From Augochlora pura (Eukaryota > Arthropoda > Insecta > Hymenoptera > Halictidae), in assembly GCF_028453695.1 (NCBI RefSeq), contig NC_135774.1, forward strand, positions 22,072,001 through 22,136,000: 64,000 bases of DNA. The letters are read 5' to 3'. Shown here piece by piece: positions 10,650 through 23,200 of this stretch. The translations under genes were made by a program, and so were the position numbers. Each line of letters opens with the position of its first letter. Positions within the stretch are counted from its first letter, which is position 1. The notes under the pieces were generated by a model, which worked only from the letters and a program-made list of their open reading frames with translations, searched no databases and was not told the DNA's origin.

Positions 10650-13600
10650 CAGAGGGATCCGATGCCTCGGGGGCTAGCTACAGTGGGTTGTGTTGCAGCT
10701 TCGAGGAGGGCAAGTCGGACAAGGAGATCCTGGACAACCTGCTGCTGTCGACCCGTTACGACAAGCGGCTTCTGCCCCCGGTCCAAGGTACACTGAGGCC
10801 CCCGCCCCACACTCGCCAAGACGACTACACCCCCGACTACCTCGTACCCAATCACCCCGACCATCCAGAGCACCTCGAACATCACCGGCACCGCTACCAC
10901 CACACAGCACCACACAACCACAGCTCACTGCTCACCCCTCGTCAAAAGGGTATCTCTCTCTCTATATAGAAAGTCGACCCCGATCACGCTAAATCAGCAC
11001 GAGAACGAAAACGTAAACGAAAACGAGAGCGAACGGACCAGTGGGATGGGGGATCGTGCGATTCGTGCGTTTCGCGCGTTCCGCGTATTCGAACCTTCGC
11101 TCGACTCTCGTTCATCCCCGCAAAATGCTCCGCCAGCTGACCGAACGATTTCGTCTTCACACGGATGCGTGCACAGTCGAAATCTCAGAGATGTGCAAAA
11201 GGTGATCCGATTATATATTAACGATTATAACTCGTTAATTATTTCAACTAATTTATTCTAAAATAAACTGAGCAATAATGCTTGCCGAGCATAATTCATC
11301 AGTTATTATAAATTAGTGTAAATTAGTTACAATAACTAACGGTTTATAATCGTTAATCACCGATCGGATTTAATTGGTCACCGATAGTCAAATGGTTAAT
11401 CGTCTTTCCAACAATTTCGCGTCCAACGATATGTTCTAATTACATGTCGCAAACCGGCGAACTCGTTATCGTCCAGCCGATCGACCGACGCAACAAGAAA
11501 CAAACAAAACGCGTCTTATATTCGCGTTCAAATAGACGATGCAGGACAGCCATAAATCATACCCTGTATCTTTTTTGTCACGTTGACCCGTCGGTCACGA
11601 TTTATCGCTATGCGACATCGTCGATTTGGAAGCGATCATAAAATTTGTTTCGTTTCACTCTCGTCGCGTTGGTCGGTGGTTAGACAACAAGTTTTACATC
11701 GACAGAGAATCTAACGAACAACCGAACGGGCTTCTCGCGATTCTATGCGAAGCAGCGAAATCGTTCGGCCGGCGGGGTATTCTGAACCGGTGGAGAGCGA
11801 TCGCGCCGCGTTTGTTCGCGTCGAATACAGTCGAATCCAGTCGGGGGGAGTCGAGAAGCAGAAGCGAACGCGAGTGGCTGACCAATGCTGGTCCGCGTCA
11901 CTGGCACCGGGAGTCCTCGTTGCCCGGCATCTGTTTTACCGTTGAAGAGCGGCGATGCTCGCTCGTCGCTCGGGAATTCAATTCCACGTGCCGGTAATAA
12001 ATTTCCAGACACGGCGGATTTCTTCTCGAGATTCTCGAGTCGCCCCCGGGGGGGGGGGGGGGGGGGGGGGGGGGGAAGCTTTTCTCCCCGGTATTTGCAT
12101 CGGGACGCGAGCAGGCGGTACGCGAGAGCAGACGGTACGCGATCTCAAAGATTCATCGTGTAGCCCAGAGGTTGAATCCGCGCCAACGCCCGGATCGCGC
12201 ACCGCCGGTGCCGAGCCGGTGATACATCCGCTCGGCGTTCACCGCTCGCCGATCGATCCCGCCATCGAATCGGAACCGCAAAGATTTGCCCAGTTACGTT
12301 CGCGAGGTAATTTTCGACGCGGGACTAACGAGCTTATCAATTATTCGCGAAGGCCAGACGAAGCCGCGCGTTTTTGCTCGGAGGAACGAGGGGGTGGAAA
12401 GGGGAACGGTCGGAAGAAAACGACCCTCGGACGTCTAGAGTGGCTCGCGCGACGTCGACGACGCCCGGCGTCGCCGGAACGTGCTCGCGTCACGCATCAT
12501 AGAAATTGCCGGGATTAATCGATTACGCGTGGCCTGGATTTATTCGAATGCAAATACCCCCCCGTCCCCCCCCCCCCCCCCCCCCCCCGTCAGCAATTAG
12601 TCGTCGATCTGAATGAACCCAGGTCCGTTCGGCAGTTCGCGAGACAAGCGCCGGAAATCAGGCCAGATCGGTACTGTTCTCGCGGATATGTCGCTTCCCG
12701 TTTCGCGTTCGCCTCTCTCGCGGTCGATTCGCCGTCGTTTCGTCGTCGATCCGACGAAAAGGAAACGTACAGCCGGCCCCCCGTTCTCGCGCGGCTCGTC
12801 TACGTGCGCGCGCGGTGGAAGCTCGTTCGATGGGAAAATTCGCGATTAGCGTCGCGTTCCGCGTCCTTTGCTCCTCCGCTCGATTCGTTCTTGCAAACGG
12901 TAATATTTATAGATGGTCGGAAACGGGTCGAGGACAGAATTTTCTTTTTCCACTCGAGACGCGAAACGCTCGGACGGAATCGTGACGCGGAAAGCGCGAT
13001 AAAAGGCGATAAAACGCGATAAAACGCGCACGCGTTCCGGGCGCGGTTAGCTTTCTTCTGTTTGGACGTCGATCCCTGTTAACCCTCCGTCGTTCCACGG
13101 TACGGTCACGAGGGAATACAGCCGGAACGTTCGCTTGTCCCGTGGCAGGATCTTTGTTCAGAGAAAACGCTCGATTGCTGTTGTTCTTTTCGTCCAGCTT
13201 CCGACGTTCTTTGCCGAATCTTTCGCAAAAGAATTCTATAATAACTGAGTAATGACGTCGTCCGCCGTTTGGCATCGACAAATTTCCGCATCCAAGACAC
13301 TCGAGGTCTGGATAAGGTAAAAATACCTATTGCGAAGAGCTTTTTTTATTCTTTCTTTTCGTCGTCCCAGATGACAGCAAAATTAAAAGAGTCACTCTAC
13401 AATCAACTAGTCTCTGTGACATAAAGAAAAAATTCCTATAAATTCTTCTTTTCTAGTAGCAGTTGATACATACTCGTACTTTACTGGTTTACACGTATTG
13501 TTTTTTATTCACATTAAATAAATATTTAAGTACAAATCATATTATCGAATTATATTTAAATACAATAATCAATATATAAATAGTCAGCGACAACAGATTT

Positions 13601-16600
13601 CGGTTGGACTAAAATTGTCGATAGAAAAGTGTTTCGTAACAGATAGGTTTCTACCTTGATCAGGGTTCGACCGAGTATGGAAACGATGTTGAGATCGGCG
13701 TCGACGTTACGGGTGGATCCGCCGGAATTGTTTCGCGTGCCGTGAAATTTCGAACGCTCGCGGACGATACGAGTCCATCCGGCTCGGTCTCGCGCTCTTA
13801 TGGAAATTCGGCGTTTGATATGCCTCCGACCCAAATATCAGACGAGTCGGCGCGACCGGTGCCAAACGGGGAGGTCTATATAACGTTCGCAGTGCAGGGG
13901 TCGTAAAAAAATGCGGCCGGTGCCAAACGGCCGGGGCAACGGAAATACGCGTCCAAAATAATATAACCGTCCGCGACACGTGTCCCGTAGGCTGGCACAC
14001 GTGGGACACGCGCGCGTCACGCGAGACGTTTTCGAATCTCGTTTCGCGGTTACGGCATCGACCGCGACGAATTAGCAATCGGCGGCGTCCGTGTCGGACG
14101 CTCGTTGAAGAGCGAGTCTCCGTCGTTCCAGCAAACTGCCCTATCGGAGCAGCAACGTTTTCTTTTTTTACCCGGTTGAAAGAAACACACCGGAGCACAA
14201 AAGCGCACGGTCTCCCTTTGTATCGGGTGGGGGTATGTGACGGCGCCGTGAAAAGGTGGAAACAGGGTGGGGGAGGGGAGGGGAGGGGATGGGGGGTAGA
14301 GAAGTTTGCGACGACGCGCGCGGGCGCGGAGAGGAGCGGAGAGGAGCGGAGCCCTCGAGCGAACGCCAGGCGTCGTTTGTTCCGCCGCTACCGAACGCGA
14401 AGAAAGCCAGCTTTTGCGAGCTTTTGCGAGCGCGAGAGTTGCGGGGACAGGTGCAGGACAAAAGGAGGACGGCGTTGACGAGCCTCGAGCACGGGAGAAA
14501 ACAACCCGGCGCGTCATATCGCTTCTCTGCGCTTTCTCGCCTCGCCTCGCCTCGCCTCGCCTCGCCTCGCCTTGCCTCGCCTCGCATCGTGTCGCCACGC
14601 CACGCGGAATAGCCTGCAATTCGACCGACTAAAGAGACCTTGATTGCTTGTTCCGCTTGACATAGCACTCGCTTTCGGTCGTTCCACGCGGGAGAGAAAT
14701 GCCACGAGGACGATCACGCGCCGCCGAGTCGAAAGATTTCCCGCGGAAAGACCGCGGGGACGGAATCGACGAAGGGAACCAACGCGCCAAGGTAATTGGA
14801 GGAGATCGGAGCGAGCCGAAGACGAAGAGACGAGCGCGCGAAGCGAGGTCCGAGAGCGCGGAAACACGATTGTCTCGACGCGATATTTTATGCGGAACGC
14901 TTGACGTCTTCGTTGCATCGTTGCGAGCGTAGTAGCCGCGCTGCTTTCCGATCCCCTTTTCCGAAAGCGGACGCGGAGCCTTGATCGTCTCGCGAGGCTT
15001 CTCGCATACATCTCCGCTTGTTTCTTTGCTCTCTTCTATTTTTTTCTCTTTCGTTCTCTTTTTTCCTTTTTTGTTTTCTTTTTCTCTTTCTCTTCCGTTC
15101 TGACCCCGCGTAGATTCGCGCGCGTAGCGAATATCCGATCCGCGGGTGACACGCGAAGAGACGCGCGGGGGAAAGCGAAACGAAGCGAAATGAAGCGAAG
15201 CAAAAAAAAAAAAAACGTGAAGAAAGGATGAGACGTGGGCAAGAGTTGTTGGCTATCACAGAAAATCTACACACTGACAACGAGACTCTAAAAAACGAAT
15301 AATTTTACAAATCCTCACTTTCCTCTCGCCATTACTTCTATCGCTGTGCTCGATTCTGGACGAATATTTTACGAGCGCCTACGAGCGCTTATACGGCCGA
15401 TTTTTTTCGAAAACGCCGTCCGACGAGATCGCAAAGGAGGGCCGGAAAAGTCCCGACACGGAGACCAAGAAACGATAAGTACACCGATCCGACGAGGCTC
15501 GCGAGCAATCGAGTATCGTTGAACGGAATAACGCACGTGTCCGTACGTGACGAAAAAAAAACAAAAAAAAAAAAAAAAAGTACCCACGCCGTAGTTGTCG
15601 TTGCTGTTTTATCGTAGATGTTATCGTTGTTTGCCGTTTACTTGCACTCTATTTCTCTCGAATGGAGAAACCACGGACGAGAACGGAGAACAAGAGAAAC
15701 GGAGTTGTCGTTGTCGTTGTTTCATAGAATGAGAAGAGCAGACCGTAGATCTCGCGGTAGTAGGATCGAGCGATCGTTGAATTCGGTAGAGATACAAAAA
15801 CGAGTACCACAGAGAACAGAAACCAGAAAACAGAAAACAAAAAACCAAAAAAAAAAAAAAAAAATCCAAAATGACAAAAAAAAAAAAGGATGAGACGTGG
15901 GCAAGGGTTGTTGGGTGTTACAGATGCGGATTTCTGCTGCGGAATGCGATGGCCTGGTGACGCCACCAGCCTGTCGAACCGGTCGTCAACCTCCTCTAAC
16001 GACCCCAAGAACCAGTACAAGAACCAGAACAATAACCACTACACGCCGCACCAACACCTTCGCACCCACCTTCGCGGTCCGTTCTTCTGCTTTTACATCT
16101 CTCGTAACCTCGTCTAGAAAAATTAATTAAGGCTGTCACGATTCTCATGCGATCCAGACCGAACCCGTCCCATTCCGTTCCGAACCCGGACCCCGACCCC
16201 ATCCCATTCAGTCGTTCGACCCTCGTTTCGGCTCCGTGTGTTCGTTCGTTCGTTTTGTTCGTTCGTTCGTTCGTTCGATGTTTTCGTTCTCTCACTCGCT
16301 GACCCGTCTCTTCGAACGTTTACCTAGACCACTGACTCGTCGCGCGCCACTCGACGAACCTCGGTTTCTCGAACGAACCCGGAGAGTGGAGCGCACGCCG
16401 CTCGCACAATGGATTCCTTCGTCCGAACCGAAATAGAAACGACGACGAATTCGGATGCAGGAACGGGGAACACGGGCGACGGTAGACTAAAGCGACGGAG
16501 GACGAGCGTCGTGTCGGGTCTTCGCGATTCGAATCGAATCACGAATGGATCGCCAGAGTCGAATTTCGCATTTCATTACGAGGGGTTTGTAGGTCGATCG

Positions 16601-18625
16601 ATTCTCGAACCGGAAGCGCACTCTCCGCCGACATCCGTTTTTAACGAGCGACCCGGTGGTACGCGAACAAAGAGGTTTTTCCTCGTCCACGTTCGTCCCG
16701 CATCGTTTGTTTTCAAAGTTCCTACAGAGTTTGTCGCGCGAGTCCGCCCCGAGAACCCTCCCCGGATCGACCGAGGACGATCTCTCGCGCGCGCGCGCGC
16801 GTTGGCCGATTTTTCGTATCGCGTTCGCGTTGTGCAAGGCGGAAGGCAGTTTCCGTGCGAGGTGAACGTTAAAAGTTAAACCCCGCGATCCATCGACACG
16901 TGACATTCTTTCTCAAGCGAGCGCAGATTCGTGTCCGATGTGTTGGCCGATTAACGACCCTGTACCATAACGATACACCCCGGTGCTTAGGCTGCTGTTA
17001 TCGCGGCTGCTGGCGGCCGGCCAGGACCCGGAGGCGTTCGCTGCTCGATAACGCGTGTTCAACGCTTTTTTTCTTCTTCGTTTTCTTCTCTCTCACTGCT
17101 CTGCCCGCTTCTTCGTTTCCGCAGGAAGAGCGACCGCGATTTCGGACCGCGGCTACCGTCCGGTTCCGTCCGTGTTCTTGTCCGGTTCAATCCGGTCCCG
17201 TCGCTCTCGAGGCGCGAATTTCGCGATCCCTATCGCGGTGACGAGCATCCACACGATCCCTGGGGACGTACATCCTTCCATTCCAGAGACCAATATATAT
17301 ATATATGTATATGTTCCGTCCCATTTCCGTACATACTCCAGCGTATTTAGAACACTGTGTCTCGATTTACTCGTGTCTCTCTGTGTAGTTGAATGCGTTG
17401 GCGATCGAGCACGGTGATTGGGACTCGTTAGTCCGGTTGCACGCGAACATCGTGCGACCGAGCGCTAAAACTCTGATCAAGGGGACACCCTCGATGCTTC
17501 CACGCGAGTTCCTTTTCCTCGCGTTTCCACGTTCGCATCCATTTCCGTTTCTGTTTCCGAAATCCGTATCCGTATCCGTATCCGCATCCGCATCCGTTTC
17601 CGTTTCCCGTTCCGTTTCCTCTTCCGTTTCTCCAGGATTATCGAGCCTGAGAAACCGGCGATCGGCAACCGACTCTCGAGTCTCGAGCACCGGGCCCGCG
17701 AGCTTGACACTCGATTTACAGGACACGACCGTGTTGTCGTCGCAGCATGTGCACAGCATGACGCTAACGACGCTTTAGCGGTAACGGCATCTCGGCTTCC
17801 TGCCTATACGCCTTATGCAAACGTAGATGAGAGAAGGACACGGTACGATCGCCGTTCCGTCGGGCCGATCCCCCCGCGGTTTCGGAAATCCCCGTCGGAA
17901 CGCGGCGGTCACGCTGATCGACAAAATAAAAAGACCGATTGCTCCTCTTGGAGAGCGCCTCTATACGCGCGCAGCCTTCTCCGCAGCCGATTTCGATGCG
18001 CACAAGCGTCGTCGTATCCTCTTATATCCTCTTTTCCTATTTGCCCGTCCGCCTCCCCCCCCCCCCGCGCGTCAAAGGAGCACCGTCGAATTAGCGTGAA
18101 CCGCCCCGCGAGCCTGCTCGTCGAGCAACGATCTCGATACCGATCCGTCGCTGCGCCATTTACGATCGCACGATTCTGTTGCAGGAACCTTGACCGTGAA
18201 CGTGAGCGTGCTGTTGCTAAGTCTGGCGTCCCCGGACGAGTCCAGCTTGGTAATTCAAAATCGTTTCATTGCGATTCGATTCCTCCTAACGTCGTCGAGA
18301 TCGCCTCTCGCGTGCACGCAATCCGTAGGCGAGGCTCACCCGCCCGACGTTTTCTTTTTTCCGCAGAAATACGAGGTGGAGTTTCTGCTGCAGCAACAGT
18401 GGTACGACCCGCGGCTGCGCTACAGCAACCGGTCGCAGTACGAGTTCTTGAACGCGATACACCATTACGACGACATCTGGTTGCCGGACACGTACTTCAT
18501 AATGCACGGCGACTTCAAGGATCCGCTCATACCCGTTCACTTCGCCCTCCGGATATACCGCAACGGCACGGTCAACTATCTTATGAGGTACTCTACCTTA
18601 ACGATCTAACGAGACTAGCACGTTG

Positions 18626-18656
<31 letters not shown>

Positions 18657-20193
18657 ACACGCTCGAGTAAAGGGTGAGAAAGAGAAGCCAGAGGCGCGTG
18701 GGAGCACGCGCCTCGATTTATCGAAATCCACTTTGGTTATCGGCTGTTTCAGGCGTCACCTCATCCTATCCTGCCAGGGTAGACTGAACATCTTCCCCTT
18801 CGACGACCCACTGTGTTCATTCGCGATCGAGAGCAGTAAGTAAATCGGTCTGCAACCGAGATACTCCTCTCCCTCGTTAGCCTGGCCATTGTTGTCCATC
18901 GCCGCGGCGGCGATGGACCGGAGGGCCGGACGGTCGGAGGGCCGGAGGGCCGGACAACAGCCGAATCTAACCGATACGATTCCCGACAGTATCGTACGAG
19001 CAAACGGCGATCACGTACGTGTGGAAGAACGACGAGGGTACTTTGCGGAAAAGCCCGAGCCTGACGTCGCTGAACGCGTATCTCATTAAAAACCAGACAA
19101 TCACGTGTCCGATCAAAGTAAGCTGGCGAGGTGAGTGTCCCGGCGAACCGACTCGAATCGCGCGCGTACCGCGGCCACCCACGAGAACCAGGGAACCGTC
19201 CATACTGGAAAGAAACGAGCAAAGGGGGCGACTCGACGCGATGCCACCGACTTCCGCTCGCGACCGGCGCCGGGGAACCGTTTTCTGAACTAGGACGGTG
19301 CAGTCTCGACCGCCTCCCTCCCTCCCCCCTGCTCCGTCTTATTTCACTTCGAAAGAACGCGCGTTCCGCAAAAAAGGGCTTGAAAAGGATCCGCGACACG
19401 TGTCCGGAACGGAGTGTCTCGGGACTGCACCGTAATGATTTTATCGGAGCATAGCAGGTGTTAAACGACGAAACATGATCGCGGCGGACGTAGCCCGTTA
19501 GGCGTTCCCGCGAAAGAGCGAACGCAAGCCGGGAAAGATGAGAAAACGTCGACGATACATTTTTTAACCATTTTCTGTTCGTTGTCGATTTTATATTTAC
19601 GACTTTTCATTTTTCTTTAATGCATCCCTAAGTGACACACACGCTTCTGTATTATCCCAATGCACCGATTCACGGCAATTCTCGTTTGGCCCACGGCAAC
19701 GATTTTTTTAGTGTCGCTTATATACCGCAAGCTCTACCTCTGCAATTTACTCTCTCGCTATCGCACACTTGTCCGAGCAATCGTTGACTGGACCACTGGT
19801 ACGCGCCGCGGACCTTTCTGGAACACGAGCCGACACGGCCCGGACCCGACCCGACTCGACCAGACTCGACGGGAACGCCGTTAATCGCGGGTAACCGCGC
19901 GTGTCCGGATCGGAAACCGAACAACGGAAATTCGAGGACGGGATCGAGCGCGACTTCCACCTCGGTCTCGGGGCGAAAGGAGCATCCTATTACCTGTTAG
20001 CGGATCGATGCACCTGAGGCGCTGCATCCCTCGACCCTTTGCTCCATTCCTGGAAAACCCCACCATCGTATCTACGGACGACGACGCCGCCGCCGCCGCC
20101 GTCATTGGATCAATAAATCCGGCTAACACTGCCGAAAAAGGATTCCCAATTTCGTTTTCGTACCTCGTCCATCTTCTCTTTCTTACTCTCTCA

Positions 20194-20228
<35 letters not shown>

Positions 20229-23200
20229 TCCCTCCTTCTCTTTCTATCTCCCCCTCTCTCTCTATCTCTATCTATCTATATCTATCTATATCTATCTGTC
20301 CATCCATCTATCTCTCTCCAAATCCGAATTCAAACCCGAGCGCCAGTCGTTTCGGTGAAACTTTGCATCCTCCTCCACTCCAGTCATCGTCCGCGCCGGA
20401 TCGATCTCTTTCTCTCTTCCGTTCGGTCAGTAAATTCGGATGAATCCGTAACTTGCTCTCGTTAGATCATTTGCGACAGGCGCGCAGCGATCCCCATCGA
20501 AATCCACGGCAATTTTAGCAACAGTATGAAACGTTGAGATCGCCTTTCACAGGTCGCTGAATTCGTCGTCGAATATTATTAGAGTGTCCCACGAGTTTCT
20601 TCCCTATTTTTGATGCAATATGAATACGCGATACTTGCTGTTCAAGGTGGATTTATTATGTTATATATGAACCGTTCTATTCTATAACCTTCTTCCATCT
20701 CTCAGGAAGCCTCGTTGTGATCTGTTTCCAACATTGTTGAAGCTTGTTTGCAAGATATTCGTCTAGATGCGTTTTTGTTTCGCTTATGGATTTGAAAGAT
20801 TTACCACGGAGAGAATTCTTTAAGGAGAGGAACAAGTGATAATCGGATGGAGCAAGGTCCGGGGAGCTAGGAGGATGAGGTAAAACGTTCCAATCAAACT
20901 GTAATCATTTTTGCCTTACGTCCAACGCGGTCTTGCGTTGTCGCGATGGAAAACGACGCCTCGTCGGTTCGCCAATTCTGACCGTTTTTCTGCTATGACG
21001 GCTTTTTAATTGATCCAGTTGATTGCAATATTTGCCAGCATTGATCGTATCCTTGTGGAAGAAGATCGTAGTACACTCTACACCTTTCCAGTCCCACCAA
21101 ATGCACAAAAGAACCATCTTCGGGTGAAGTCCAGGCTTCGCAACAGTTGCAGGTCTATTTTCCTTGGACCAAGTGCGTTTTCGATGCACATTTTGGTATT
21201 AACCCTTTGCACTCGAGCGGCGCCTCTACGGCGCCATTAAAATTGTTATAACACGTTCCAAAATTATTTTTACAAATGTCGCCGAAGCATAGATTGAAAA
21301 AATTGTTGAAAGCATAACTGTTATATGAGTCACGAGACTCGATTTCACACGCATAGAATAAATTTTGTTATATAAGATGGAAATACTAAAAGTCAGAAAA
21401 ATGATTTTTCATTTGCAGTTAAAATGGCTTCGAGTGCAAAGGGTTAAATTCAAGTCTCGTTTCCAGTGACAAGCCTCTTCAACCCTTTTAGTGCCGGAGG
21501 CCGATATATCGGCCCGCGCTGCACAGGCGAAAAGTGCTTTATACTTGTACCTTTGTTATTTACGTGATTTCCAATGAATATAGAAAAATTGGCGTCACTG
21601 TTCCATTCTCAATTTCGTCTTTAATGCACTGCTTTTTGAATTATGTAAATATTGCTTTTCGTTTGGTCTTTACGAGATTATTTCCAAACCGTAGTAAAAC
21701 CGTGAAATTTGGCCTTTTGACCTGACATTAAAAGGGTTAAGACAAGATCCCTTTCATGTCGCTGGAGAAGCAAATCGCACGTAGAGACGCGGTTCATAAG
21801 GCCGGTCTCCGTCAATAGGTGTGGTACCCAAACTTCATATCGATTCGCATATCCCATCTCGATTAAATGATTATGTACCGTCGTCTTGGGAATATTAGTG
21901 GCATCCACTATCTCACGCACACTATATCGTGGATTTTCAGTGAGCACAGTCTCGATGATGTCCGTATCCGTCGTTGCTGGACGGTCGCTGCGGTCTTCAT
22001 CTTTCAACTCGAAATTGCCAGCTCCAAATTTGTTAAACCAATCGCGGATGGTCCTAATAGTCGTAGTACCACTCCCGTAAACGGTTCAAATCTCGTCTGC
22101 AGTGTCCTTTGCCCTATTGCCTTTTTTAAAGCAATGAAGCATAACATGTCGCATATGCTTCTTTTGGCTCTCCATATTAAACGGTGCAGCAAACATTTTT
22201 AAAGGAGACTTTGTCACCAACGAAACGTACTTTGAAAGAGCTCTTGGACGACTTAAACTGATGCCATAAACGGCTAAGAGATAAGCCTGCATATTTATAT
22301 AAATACAGCCACTTAGAGTCACTCACAGCGTAGCGCGGAAGAAACTTCTGGGACAACCTAATATTTCTCAACGAACCGCGCTTACAAAAGAATCTCTGCG
22401 TCTTGAATCGTTGCTAAAAATCATCGCGAACCCCTAACGCTTCGATCGGGATCACTGCGAGGCGTCTCGTTCGACTTTCCTTACTTTCGGACACCGGACC
22501 GAAAACGGAATGCAATCGGGACGATCGCGTCAGGTAAGTGGTCCGCGGCGCACATGTTCGACTGCAACGCATCTTTTAGTGCGAATATCTGTGTGTTCCC
22601 TTTGGACGTATGATATGCTTGACAATTATCGCACCGCAAACCAATTCTCTGGCACCACAGCGTTTGAAACGCTTCGACGCGTTTCGCGTCCCGAGGACAG
22701 AAGAAGAATCGTCTGCGCGGTGAAAAGGCAGGAAGAGGGGGAGAGGAGAGAAGAGGAGAAGAATAGAGAGGAGTACACTGTGACCGGACTCTGCTCAGCG
22801 TGTACATAACCGCGTGCGATAACATTTCTTTCCGTTTGCGTACGCTTAGGGAACATTGCTGGGCCGAGCGTGTGAACGTTGCTAGAAAGATCGCGGTGTA
22901 ACAACGCAAATGGGGGAAAAAGGAAACTCTGCATGAGACCGTAGCGAGTCTATGACCGCGAGCCTTCGCGGTTTAATTTCCACAGTTCTGTTACTATTTT
23001 TACAATTAGTTGAACCTAGATGCGTTTCGTACCTGTATGTATGTTTTTTATCTTTATCTTTATATCTCCTCTACCATCTATCAGCCTATATCTATTTAAT
23101 CTATCTGTTCGTCTATCTGTCTCTGTCTATTTTATCTGTCTCTGTCTGTCTGTTTGTCTACCTATATTCATCACTATCTGTTGCTCTCCAGATGTGTATA

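Larger units (their letters stand above)
20577..22363 (-). mobile_element. Dead mariner element, interrupted by two nested insertions
   Basis: The ends are inverted repeats: the left reads TATTAGAGTGTCCCACGAGT and the right, on the minus strand, TATTAGGTTGTCCCAGAAGT. The minus strand encodes recognisable transposase pieces. These are an N-terminal start near 22199, the ELKDEDRSDRPATTD linker, a helix-turn-helix (YSVREIVDATNIPKTTVHNH), KPGLHPKMVLLCIWWDWKG, a HRDNARP block in a shifted frame, and the C-terminal PHPPSSPDLAPSDYHLF signature. Several lesions kill it: a frameshift before HRDNARP, a stop after the RWT that follows it, the first catalytic Asp region reading TGNET followed by a stop, and two insertions (21199-21447 and 21479-21740). 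Removing these leaves about 1.27 kb, the normal mariner size. Confidence 0.9.

Noticed and set aside
14050..15011. Overlapping 160-190-codon frames on the minus strand
   Set aside because: They are driven by the CTCGC pentanucleotide array and GC-rich sequence; products are Arg/Ser-rich without motifs.
15924..15956. Possible 33-nt phase-1 microexon in receptor intron 2
   Set aside because: It has AG and GT borders and the right phase, but no pyrimidine tract and no family support. Chance microexons of this quality are common in a 7-kb intron.
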